From Calliopsis andreniformis (Eukaryota > Arthropoda > Insecta > Hymenoptera > Andrenidae), in the NCBI RefSeq assembly GCF_051401765.1, contig NW_027480423.1:3410001-3474000 (forward strand): DNA of 64,000 nucleotides. Direction: 5' to 3'. Under the pieces are notes generated by a model. It searched no databases. It was not told the origin of the DNA and was given only the letters and a program-made list of their open reading frames with translations. The translations under genes were made by a program, and so were the position numbers. This document shows positions 51,111 through 63,182 of the stretch, piece after piece; the first letter of the stretch is position 1; each line of letters begins with the position of its first letter.

Positions 51111-52682
51111 AGACTTATCTCTGAGGCATTGCTCCACCAGATCGAATAGTTAGGGCCTAAGAAGTCAACGCCAGAAGCATAAAATACAATATAAATACAA
51201 CAGCTTTGCCATCGTATAATATGAATAATTGCAAACAGTGCAAAAGATATGGACATTTCTACGTTCCGGGCTACCTAGGCTTCACTCTATGGGGTTCTTC
51301 CACCACATCGAATAGCAACGGCCTCAGAGGTCAACGCCAGAAGCATAAAATACAATATAAATATAACAGTTTTTCCATCGTATAAAACGAATAATAGCAG
51401 CCAGTGTGAAAGTTGTGGTCATTTCTACGTTCCGGGCACCCTAGGCTTCACTCTAAGGCGTTGTTCCACCAGATCAAACAGTTAGGGCCTTAGAAGTCAA
51501 CGCCCGAAGCATAAAACACAAAATATATAGAACGGTTTTTCCATTGTATAAAACGAATAATTGCTACCAGCGTAAAAGTTATGGTCATTTCTACGTTCCG
51601 GGCAACCTAGGCTTCACCCTAGGGCGTTGTTCCACCAGATCGAATAGTTAGGGCCTAAGAAGTGAACGCCAGAAGCATAAAATACAAAATAAATAGAACA
51701 GTATTTCCTGTGTATAAAACGAATAATTGGTACCAGTGTGAAAGTTATGGTCATTGCTACGTTCCGCGCAACCTAGGTTTCACTCCAGGGCGTTGCTCCA
51801 CCAGATCGAATAGTTACGGCCTTAGAAGTCAACGCCAGAAGCATAAAATACAATAAAGATGCAACAGTTTTTCCATCGTATAAAACGAATAATTGCAACC
51901 AGTGTGAAAGTTATGGTCATTTCTACGTTCCGAGCAACCTAGGCGTCACTCTAGGGCGTTGCTCCACCGGATCGAATAGCTAGGGATTTAGAATTCAACG
52001 CCATAAGAATAAAACACGATACAAGTACAACAGTTTTTCCATCGTATAAAACGAATAATTGCAACCAGTGTGAAAGTTATGGTCATTTCTACATACCGAT
52101 CAACCTAGGCATCACTCTAGGGCGTTGCTCCACCAGATCGAATAGTGAGGTCCTTAGAAGTCAACGCCAGAAGCATAAAATACGATATAAATACAACAGC
52201 TTTTCCATCGTATAAAAGGAACAATTGCAGACAGTGTGAAAGTTATGGCCATTTCTACATTCCGAGCAACCTAGGCTTCACTCTAGGGCGTTGCTCCACC
52301 TGTTCGAATAGTTAGGGCCTTAGAAGTCAACGCCAGAAGCATAAAATACAATAAAGATGCAACAGCCTTTCCATCGTATAGCAGGAATAATTTGCAACCA
52401 GTGTGGTAGTAGTGGTCATTTCTACGTACCGGGCAGCCTAGGCTTCACTCTAGGGCGGTGCTCCAACATATCGAGTAGCTACGGCCTTAGAAGTCTACGA
52501 CTGAAGCACAAAATACAATAAAAATACAACAGTCTTTTCATCGTATAACAGGAATAATTGCAACAAGCGTGATAGTAATGATCATTTCGGCGTTTCGTGC
52601 ATCCTAGACTTATCTCTGAGGCATTGCTCCACCAGGTCGAATAGTTAGGGCCTAAGAAGTCAACGCCAGAAGCATAAAATAC
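51111..52682. repeat. Right-domain composite block, second copy
   Basis: Second copy of 49,118-50,523 with one additional monomer near 51,611-51,774 (TTCCTGTGTATAAAACG then ATTGGTACCAG). That monomer is also found at 52,868-52,910 and 63,158-63,195. Confidence 0.83.
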
Positions 52683-54904
52683 AATATAAATATAACAGTT
52701 TTTCCATCGTATAAAGAGAATAATAGCAACCAGTGTGAATGTTATGGTCATTTCTACGTTCCGGGCAGCCTAGGCTTCACTCTAGGGCGTTGCTCCACCA
52801 GATCAAACAGTTAGGGCCTTAGAAGTCAACGCCCGAAGCATTAAATACAAAATAAATAGAACAGTTTTTCCTGTGTATAAAACGAATAATTGGTACCAGT
52901 GTGAAAGTTATGGTCATAGCTACGTTCCGCGCAACCTAGGTTTCACTCCAGGGCGTTGCTCCACCAGATCGAATAGATACGGCCTAAGAAGTCAACGCCA
53001 GAATCATGAAATACGATAAAGATGCAACAGTTTTTCCATCGTACAAAACGAATAATTGCAACCAGTGTGAAAGTTATGGTCATTTCTACATTCCGAGCAA
53101 CCTAGGCTTCACTCTAGGGCGTTGCTCCACCAGATCGAATAGTTAGGTCCTTAGAAGTCAACGCCAGAAGCATAAAATACGATATAAATACAACAGCATT
53201 TCCATCGTATAAGACGAATAATTGCAACCAGTGTGAATGTAATGGTCATTTCTACGTTCCGGGCAACCTGGGCTTCACTCTACGGCGTTGCTCCACCAGA
53301 TCGAGTAGTTAGGGCCTTAGAAGTCTTCGCCAGAAGCATAAAATACAATAAAGATGCAAAAGTTTTTCCATCGTATAACAGGAATAACTGTAAACAGTGT
53401 GAAAGTAATGGTCATTTCTACGTTCCAGGTAACCTATGCTTCACTCTAGGGCGGTGCTCTACCAGATTAAATAGTTAGGGCCTAAGAAGTCAACGCCAGA
53501 AGCATAAAACACAATATAAATACAACAGCTTTTCCATCGTATATAATGTATATTTGCATACAGTGTGAAAGTAATGGTCATTTCCATGTTCCGGGCAACC
53601 TAGTCTTCACTCTAGGGCGTTGTTCCACCAGATCGCATAGTTAGGGCCTAAGAAGTCAACGCCAGAAGAATAAAATACAATTTAAGTACAAAAGTCTTTC
53701 CATCGTATAAAATGAATAATTGCAAACATTGTGAAAGTAATGTTCATTTCTACGTTCCGGGCAACCTAGGCGTCACTCTAGGGCGTTGCTCCACCACACC
53801 TAATAGCTAGGGCCTTAGAAGTCAACCCCAGATGGATAAAATACAATAAAGATGCCACAGCTTTTCCACCGTATAAAACGAATAATTGCAACCAGTGTGA
53901 AAGTTATGGTCATTTCTACATACCGAGCAACCTAGGCTTCACTCTAGGGCGTTGCTCCACCAGATCGAATAGTGAGGTCCTTAGAAGTCAACGCCAGAAG
54001 CATAAAATACGATATAAATACAACAGCTTTTCCATCGTATAAAAGGAACAATTGCAGACAGTGTGAAAGTTATGGTCATTTCTACATTCCGAACAACCTA
54101 GGCTTCACTCTAGGGCGTTGCTCCACCTGATCGAATAGTTAGGGCCTTAGAAGTCAACGCCAGAAGCATAAAATACAATGAAGATGCAACAGCTTTTCCA
54201 TCGAATAGCAGGAATAATTTGCAACCAGTGTGGTAGTAGTGGTCATTTCTACGTACCGGGCAACCTAGGCTTCACTCTAGGGCGGTGCTCCAACATATCG
54301 AATAGCTACGGCCTTAGAAGTCTACGACTGAAGCATAAAATACAATAAAAATACAACAGTCTTTTCATCGTATAGCAGGAATAATTGCAACAAGCGTGAT
54401 AGTAATGATCATTTCGGCGTTTCGTGCATCCTAGACTTATCTCTGAGGCATTGCGCCACCAGGTCGAATAGTTAGGGCCTAAGAAGTCAACGCCAGAAGC
54501 ATAAAATACAACATAAATACAATAGATTTTCCATCGTATATAATGTATATCTGCAAACAGTGTGAAAGTAATGGTCATTTCTACGTATCGGGCAACCTAG
54601 GCTCCACTCTCGGGCGTTGCTCCACGAAATCAAATTGCTAGGGCCTTAGAAGTCAGCGCCAGAAGCATAAAATACAATAAAGATGCAAAAGTTTTTCCAT
54701 CATATAACAGGAATAACTGCAAACAGTGTGAAAGTAATGGTCATTTCTACGTTCCAGGCAACCTAGGCTTCACTCTAGGTCGTTGTTCCACCAGATCGAA
54801 TAGTTAGGGCCTAAGAAGTCAACGCCAGAAGCATAAAATACAATATAAATATAACAGTTTTTCCATCGTATAAAGAGAATAATAGCAACCAGTGTGAAAG
54901 TTAT
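52683..54904. repeat. Right-domain monomers with distant duplicates
   Basis: About 52,635-53,708 matches 62,927-64,000 (offset 10,292, exactly 62 x 166), and about 53,881-54,890 matches 59,691-60,700 (offset 5,810, exactly 35 x 166). It holds the CCATGTTCCGGGCAACCTAG monomer and the AGATGGATAAAATAC monomer (near 53,830). Confidence 0.83.
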
Positions 54905-57062
54905 GGTCATTTCTACGATCCGGGCAACCTAGACTTCACTCTACGGCGTTGTTCTACCAGATCGAATAGTTAGGGCCTAAGAAGTGAACGCCAGAAGCAT
55001 AAAATACAATATAAATATAACAGTTTTTCCATCGTAAAAACGAATAATTGCAACCAGTGTGAAAGTTATGGTCATTTCTACGTTCCGGGCAACCTAGGCT
55101 TCACTCTAGGGCGTTGCTCCACCAGATCAGACAGTTAGAGCCTTAGAAGCCAACGCCCGAAGCATTAAATACAAAATAAATAGAACAGTTTTTCCATCAT
55201 ATAAAACGAATAATTGCAACCAGTATGAAAGTTATGGTCATTTCTACTTTCCGGGCAACCTAGGCTTCACCCTAGGGCGTTGCTCCAACAGATTGAATAG
55301 TTAGGGCCTTAGAAGTCAATGCCCGAAGCATAAAATGCAATAAAAATACAACAGTTTTTCCATCACATAACAGGAATAATTGCAACCAATTTGAAAGTGA
55401 TGGTCATATCTACGTACCGGGCAACCTAGGCTTCACTCGAGGGCGTTGCTCCACCAGATCGAATAGTTAGGGCCTTAGAAGTCAACGCCCGAAGCATAAA
55501 ATACAGAATAAATAGAACAGTTTTTCCATCGTATAAAACGAATAATTGCAACCAGTCTGCAACTTATTGACATTTCCATCTTCCGAGCAACCTAGGCTTC
55601 ACCCTAGGGCGTTGCTCCAACAGATTGAATAGTTAGGTCCTTAGAAGTCGACGCCCGAACCACAAAATGCAAAAAAAATTCAACAGTGTTTCCATCATAT
55701 AACAGGAATAATTGCAACCAGTTTGAAAGTGATGGCCAATTCTACGTTCCGGGCAGCCTAGGCTTCACTCTGGGGCGTTGCTCGACCAGATCGAATAGTT
55801 AGTGCCTTAGAAGTCAACGCCAGAAGCATAAAATACAATATAAATACGACAGCTTTTCCATCGTATAAAACGAGTAATTGCAACCAGTATGAAACTTATG
55901 GTCATTTCACCTTTCCGAGCAACCTGGGCTTCACCCTAGGGCGTTGCTCCAACAGATTGAATAGTTAGGGCCTTAGAAGTCAACGCCCGAACCATAAAAT
56001 GCAAAAAAAATACAGCAGTTTTTCCATCATATAACAGGAATAATTGCAACCAGTTTCAAAGTGATGGCCAATTCTACGTTCCGGGCAACCTAGGTTTCAC
56101 TCCAGGTCGTTGCTCCACCAGACGGAATAGTTACGGCCTAAGAAGTCAACGCCAGAAGCATAAAATACCATATAAATACAACAGCTTTTCCATCGTATAA
56201 AGCGAGTAATTGCAATCAGTGTGAAAGTAATGGTCAATTCTACGTTCCGAGCACCCTAGGCGTCACTCTAGGGCGTTGCTCCACCACATCTAATAGTTAC
56301 GGCCTTAGAAGTCATTGCCAGAGGCATAAAATGCAATATAAATACAACAGCGTTTCCTTCGTATAAAACGAATAATTGCATCCAGTGTGAAACTTATGGT
56401 CATTTCTACATTCCGAGCAACATAGGCTTCACTCTAGGGCGTTGCTCCACCAGATCGAATAGTTAGGTCCTTAGAAGTAATCGCCAGAAGCATAAAATAC
56501 GATATAAATACAACAGCTTTACCATCGTATAGAAGGAATAATTGCAAACAGTGTGAAAGTAATGGTCATTTCTACGATCCGGGCAACCTAGACTTCACTC
56601 TACGGCGTTGTTCTACCAGATCGAATAGTTAGGGCCTAAGAAGTGAACGCCAGAAGCATAAAATACAATATAAATATAACAGTTTTTCCATCGTATAAAA
56701 CGAATAATTGCAACCAGTGTGAAAGTTATGGTCATTTCTACGATCCGGGCAACCTAGACTTCACTCTACGGCGTTGTTCTACCAGACCGAATAGTTAGTG
56801 CCTTAGAAGTCAACGCCAGAAGCATAAAATACAATACAAATACAACAGCGTTTCCTTCGTATAAAACGAATAATTGCATCCAGTGTGAAAGTTATGGTCA
56901 TTTCTACATTCCGAGCAACATAGGCTTCACTCTAGGGCGTTGCTCCACCAGATCGAATAGTTAGGTCCTTAGAAGTAATCGCCAGAAGCATAAAATACGA
57001 TATAAATACAACAGTTTTACCATCGTATAGAAGGAATAATTGCAAACAGTGTGAAAGTAATG
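54905..57062. repeat. 13-mer HOR, copy 1 (2,158 bp)
   Basis: Tandem with 57,063-59,220 at offset exactly 2,158 (13 x 166). Diagnostic monomers are TACGATCCGGGCAACCTAG, GATCAGACAGTTAG, AACCAATTTGAAAGTG and GCAAAAAAAATTC. A 498-bp three-monomer sub-repeat (starts at 56,401 and 56,899) lies at its right end. Confidence 0.9.
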
Positions 57063-59338
57063 GTCATTTCTACGATCCGGGTAACCTAGACTTCACTCTA
57101 CGGCGTTGTTCTACCAGATCGAATAGTTAGGGCCTAAGAAGTGAACGCCAGAAGCATAAAATACAATATAAATATAACAGAATTTCCATCGTATAAAACG
57201 AATAATAGCAACCAGTGTGAAAGTTATGGTCATTTCTACGTTCCGTGCAACCTAGGCTTCACTCTAGGGCGTTGCTCCACCAGATCAGACAGTTAGGGCC
57301 TTAGAAGCCAACGCCCGAAGCATTAAATACAAAATAAATAGAACAGTTTTTCCATCATATAAAACGAATAATTGCAACCAGTATGAAAGTTATGGTCATT
57401 TCTACTTTACGGGCAACCTAGGCTTCACCCTAGGGCGTTGCTCCGACAGATTGAATAGTTAGGGCCTTAGAAGTCAATGCCCGATGCATAAAATGCAATA
57501 AAAATACAACAGTTTTTCCATCATATAACAGGAATAATTGCAACCAATTTGAAAGTGATGGTCATATCTACGTACCGGGCAACCTAGGCTTCACTCGAGG
57601 GCGTTGCTCCACCAGATCGAATAGTTAGGGCCTTAGAAGTCAACGCCCGAAGCATAAAATACAGAATAAATTGAACAGTTTTTCCATCGTATAAAACGAA
57701 TAATTGCAACCAGTCTGAAACTTATGGACATTTCCATCTTCCGAGCAACCTAGGCTTCACCCTAGGGCGTTGCTCCAACAGATTGAATAGTTAGGTCCTT
57801 AGAAGTCAACGCCCGAACCACAAAATGCAAAAAAAATTCGACAGTGTTTCCATCATATAACAGGAATAATTGCAACCAGTTTGAAAGTGATGGCCAATTC
57901 TACGTTCCGGGCAGCCTAGGCTTCACTCTGGGGCGTTGCTCGACCAGATCGAATAGTTAGTGCCTTAGAAGTCAACGCCAGAAGCATAAAATACAATATA
58001 AATACGACAGCTTTTCCATCGTATAAAACGAATAATTGCAACCAGTATGAAACTTATGGTCATTTCTACTTTCCGAGCAACCTGGGCTTCACCCTAGGGC
58101 GTTGCTCCAACAGATTGAATAGTTAGGGCCTTAGAAGTCAACGCCCGAACGATAAAATGCAAAAAAAATACAGCAGTGTTTCCATCATATAACAGGAATA
58201 ATTGCAACCAGTTTCAAAGTGATGGCCAATTCTACGTTCCGGGCAACCTAGGTTTCACTCCAGGTCGTTGCTCCACCAGACGGAATAGTTACGGCCTAAG
58301 AAGTCAACGCCAGAAGCATAAAATACCATATAAATACAACAGCTTTTCCATCGTATAGAGCGAGTAATTGCAATCAGTGTGATAGTAATGGTCAATTCTA
58401 CGTTCCGAGCACCCTAGGCGTCACTCTAGGGCGTTGCTCCACCACATCTAATAGTTACGGCCTTAGAAGTCATTGCCAGAGGCATAAAATGCAATATAAA
58501 TACAACAGCGTTTCCTTCGTATAAAACGAATAATTGCATCCAGTGTGAAACTTATGGTCATTTCTACATTCCGAGCAACATAGGCTTCACTCTAGGGCGT
58601 TGCTCCACCAGATCGAATAGTTAGGTCCTTAGAAGTAATCGCCAGAAGCATAAAATACGATATAAATACAACAGCTTTACCATCGTATAGAAGGAATAAT
58701 TGCAAACAGTGTGAAAGTAATGGTCATTTCTACGATCCGGGCAACCTAGACTTCACTCTACGGCGTTGTTCTACCAGATCGAATAGTTAGGGCCTAAGAA
58801 GTGAACGTCAGAAGCATAAAATACAATATAAATATAACAGTTTTTCCATCGTATAAAACGAATAATTGCAACCAGTGTGAAAGTTATGGTCATTTCTACG
58901 ATCCGGGCAACCTAGACTTCACTCTACGGCGTTGTTCTACCAGACCGAATAGTTAGTGCCTTAGAAGTCAACGCCAGAAGCATAAAATACAATACAAATA
59001 CAACAGCGTTTCCTTCGTATAAAACGAATAATTGCATCCAGTGTGAAAGTTATGGTCATTTCTACATTCCGAGCAACATAGGCTTCACTCTAGGGCGTTG
59101 CTCCACCAGATCGAATAGTTAGGTCCTTAGAAGTAATCGCCAGAAGCATAAAATACGATATAAATACAACAGCTTTACCATCGTATAGAAGGAATAATTG
59201 CAAACAGTGTGAAAGTAATGGTCATTTCTACGATCCGGGCAACCTAGACTTCACTCTACGGCGTTGTTCTACCAGATCGAATAGTTAGGGCCTAAGAAGT
59301 GAACGCCAGGAGCATAAAATACAATATAAATATAACAG
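57063..59338. repeat. 13-mer HOR, copy 2 plus partial third
   Basis: The 2,158-bp period persists to about 59,338, giving about 2.05 copies. Substitutions are few, for example 57,484 (T against A), 58,352 (TATAGAGCG against TATAAAGCG) and 58,382 (GATAG against GAAAG). The three-monomer sub-repeat recurs at 58,559 and 59,057. Confidence 0.9.
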
Positions 59339-60844
59339 TTTTTCCATCGTATAAAACGAATAATTGCAACCAGTGTGAAAGTTATGGTCATTTCTACGAT
59401 CCGGGCAACCTAGACTTCACTCTGCGGCGTTGTTCTACCAGACCGAATAGTTAGTGCCTTAGAAGTCAACGCCAGAAGCATAAAATACAATACAAATACA
59501 ACAGCTTTTCCATCGTATAAAACGAATAATTGCAACCAGTGTGAAAGTTATGGTCATTTCTACGTTCCGAGCAACCTAGGCGTCACTCTAGGGCGTTGCT
59601 CCGCCGGATCGAATAGCTAGGGATTTAGAATTCAACGCCATAAGAATAAAACACGATATAAGTACAACAGTTTTTCCATCGTATAAAACGAGTAATTGCA
59701 ACCAGTGTGAAAGTTATGGTCATTTCTACATACCGATCAACCTAGGCATCACTCTAGGGCGTTGCTCCACCAGATCGAATAGTGAGGTCCTTAGAAGTCA
59801 ACGCCAGAAGCATAAAATACGATATAAATACAACAGCTTTTCCATCGTATAAAAGGAACAATTGCAGACAGTGTGAAAGTTATGGCCATTTCTACATTCC
59901 GAGCAACCTAGGCTTCACTCTAGGGCGTTGCTCCACCTGATCGAATAGTTAGGGCCTTAGAAGTCAACGCCAGAAGCATAAAATACAATAAAGATGCAAC
60001 AGCCTTTCCATCGTATAGCAGGAATAATTTGCCACCAGTGTGGTAGTAGTGGTCATTTCTACGTACCGGGCAGCCTAGGCTTCACTCTAGGGCGGTGCTC
60101 CAACATATCGAATAGCTACGGCCTTAGAAGTCTACGACTGAAGCACAAAATACAATAAAAATACAACAGTCTTTTCATCGTATAACAGGAATAATTGCAA
60201 CAAGCGTGATAGTAATGATCATTTCGGCGTTTCGTGCATCCTAGACTTATCTCTGAGGCATTGCTCCACCAGGTCGAATAGTTAGGGCCTAAGAAGTCAA
60301 CGCCAGAAGCATAAAATACAACATAAATACAATAGATTTTCCATCGTATATAATGTATATCTGCAAACAGTGTGAAAGTAATGGTCATTTCTACGTAGCG
60401 GGCAACCTAGGCTCCACTCTCGGGCGTTGCTCCACGAAATCAAATGGCTAGGGCCTTAGAAGTCAGCGCCAGAAGCATAAAATACAATAAAGGTGCAAAA
60501 GTTTTTCCATCGTATAACAGGAATAACGGTAAACAGTGTGAAAGTAATGGTCATTTCTACGTTCCAGGCAACCTAGGCTTCACTCTAGGTCGTTGTTCAC
60601 CAGATCGAATAGTTAGGGCCTAAGAAGTCAACGCCAGAAGCATAAAATACAATATAAATATAACAGTTTTTCCATCGTATAAAGAGAATAATAGCAACCA
60701 GTGCGAATGTTATGGTCATTTCTACGTTCCGGGCAGCCTAGGCTTCACTCTAGGGCGTTGCTCCACCAGATCAAACAGTTAGGGCCTTAGAAGTCAACGC
60801 CCGAAGCATTAAATACAAAATAAATAGAACAGTTTTTCCTGTGT
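58521..60844. repeat. 14-mer HOR, copy 1 (2,324 bp)
   Basis: Tandem with 60,845-63,168 at offset exactly 2,324 (14 x 166). It overlaps the end of the 13-mer array, so the triplet-containing stretch at about 58,521-59,338 belongs to both periodicities. The one-base loss GTTGTTCACCAG near 60,596 is shared with 62,920, but 54,786 has GTTGTTCCACCAG. Confidence 0.9.
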
Positions 60845-63182
60845 ATAAAACGAATAATTGCATCCAGTGTGAAACTTATGGTCATTTCTACATTCCGAGC
60901 AACATAGGCTTCACTCTAGGGCGTTGCTCCACCAGATCGAATAGTTAGGTCCTTAGAAGTAATCGCCAGAAGCATAAAATACGATATAAATACAACAGCT
61001 TTACCATCGTATAGAAGGAATAATTGCAAACAGTGTGAAAGTAATGGTCATTTCTACGATCCGGGCAACCTAGACTTCACTCTACGGCGTTGTTCTACCA
61101 GATCGAATAGTTAGGGCCTAAGAAGTGAACGCCAGAAGCATAAAATACAATATAAATATAACAGTTTTTCCATCGTATAAAACGAATAATTGCAACCAGT
61201 GTGAAAGTTATGGTCATTTCTACGATCCGGGCAACCTAGACTTCACTCTACGGCGTTGTTCTACCAGACCGAGTAGTTAGTGCCTTAGAAGTCAACGCCA
61301 GAAGCATAAAATACAAAACAAATACAACAGCGTTTCCTTCGTATAAAACGAATAATTGCATCCAGTGTGAAAGTTATGGTCATTTCTACATTCCGAGCAA
61401 CATAGGCTTCACTCTAGGGCGTTGCTCCACCAGATCGAATAGTTAGGTCCTTAGAAGTAATCGCCAGAAGCATAAAATACGATATAAATACAACAGCTTT
61501 ACCATCGTATAGAAGGAATAATTGCAAACAGTGTGAAAGTAATGGTCATTTCTACGATCCGGGCAACCTAGACTTCACTCTACGGCGTTGTTCTACCAGA
61601 TCGAATAGTTAGGGCCTAAGAAGTGAACGCCAGAAGCATAAAATACAATATAAATATAACAGTTTTTCCATCGTATAAAACGAATAATTGCAACCAGTGT
61701 GAAAGTTATGGTCATTTCTACGATCCGGGCAACCTAGACTTCACTCTGCGGCGTTGTTCTACCAGACCGAATAGTTAGTGCCTTAGAAGTCAACGCAAGA
61801 AGCATAAAATACAATACAAATACAACAGCTTTTCCATCGTATAAAACGAATAATTGCAACCAGTGTGAAAGTTATGGTCATTTCTACGTTCCGAGCAACC
61901 TAGGCGTCACTCTAGGGCGTTGCTCCACCGGATCGAATAGCTAGGGATTTAGAATTCAACGCCATAAGAATAAAACACGATATAAGTACAACAGTTTTTC
62001 CATCGTATAAAACGAATAATTGCAACCAGTGTGAAAGTTATGGTCATTTCTACATACCGATCAACCTAGGCATCACTCTAGGGCGTTGCTCCACCAGATC
62101 GAATAGTTAGGTCCTTAGAAGTAATCGCCAGAAGCATAAAATACGATATAAATACAACAGCTTTTCCATCGTATAAAAGGAACAATTGCAGACAGTGTGA
62201 AAGTTATGGCCATTTCTACATTCCGAGCAACCTAAGCTTCACTCTAGGGCGTTGCTCCACCTGATCGAATAGTTAGGGCCTTAGAAGTCAACGCCAGAAG
62301 CATAAAATACAATAAAGATGCAACAGCCTTTCCATCGTATAGCAGGAATAATTTGCAACCAGTGTGGTAGTAGTGGTCATTTCTACGTACCGGGCAGCCT
62401 AGGCTTCACTCTAGGGCGGTGCTCCAACATATCGAATAGCTACGGCCTTAGAAGTCTACGACTGAAGCACAAAATACAATAAAAATACAACAGTCTTTTC
62501 ATCGTATAACAGGAATAATTGCAACAAGCGTGATAGTAATGATCATTTCGGCGTTTCGTGCATCCTAGACTTATCTCTGAGGCATTGCTCCACCAGGTCG
62601 AATAGTTAGGGCCTAAGAAGTCAACGCCAGAAGCATAAAATACAACATAAATACAATAGATTTTCCATCGTATATAATGTATATCTGCAAACAGTGTGAA
62701 AGTAATGGTCATTTCTACGTAGCGGGCAACCTAGGCTCCACTCTCGGGCGTTGCTCCACGAAATCAAATGGCTAGGGCCATAGAAGTCAGCGCCCGAAGC
62801 ATAAAATACAATAAAGGTGCAAAAGTTTTTCCATCGTATAACAGGAATAACTGTAAACAGTGTGAAAGTAATGGTCATTTCTACGTTCCAGGCAACCTAG
62901 GCTTCACTCTAGGTCGTTGTTCACCAGATCGAATAGTTAGGGCCTAAGAAGTCAACGCCAGAAGCATAAAATACAATATAAATATAACAGTTTTTCCATC
63001 GTATAAAGAGAATAATAGCAACCAGTGCGAATGTTATGGTCATTTCTACGTTCCGGGCAGCCTAGGCTTCACTCTAGGGCGTTGCTCCACCATATCAAAC
63101 AGTTAGGGCCTTAGAAGTCAACGCCCGAAGCATTAAATACAAAATAAATAGCACAGTTTTTCCTGTGTATAAAACGAATAAT
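60845..63182. repeat. 14-mer HOR, copy 2
   Basis: Second copy of the 2,324-bp unit. The period ends where ATTGGTACCAG (63,179) replaces ATTGCATCCAG (60,857). Small differences include 62,767-62,800 and 63,090 (CCATATC against CCAGATC). Confidence 0.9.

Noticed and set aside
53555..53600. TATATAATGTATAT tract near 53,543, 54,540, 60,350 and 62,670 as a special regulatory site
   Set aside because: It is a small variant of the normal TATAAAACGAATA segment of the monomer that spread by duplication. There is no independent evidence of function.
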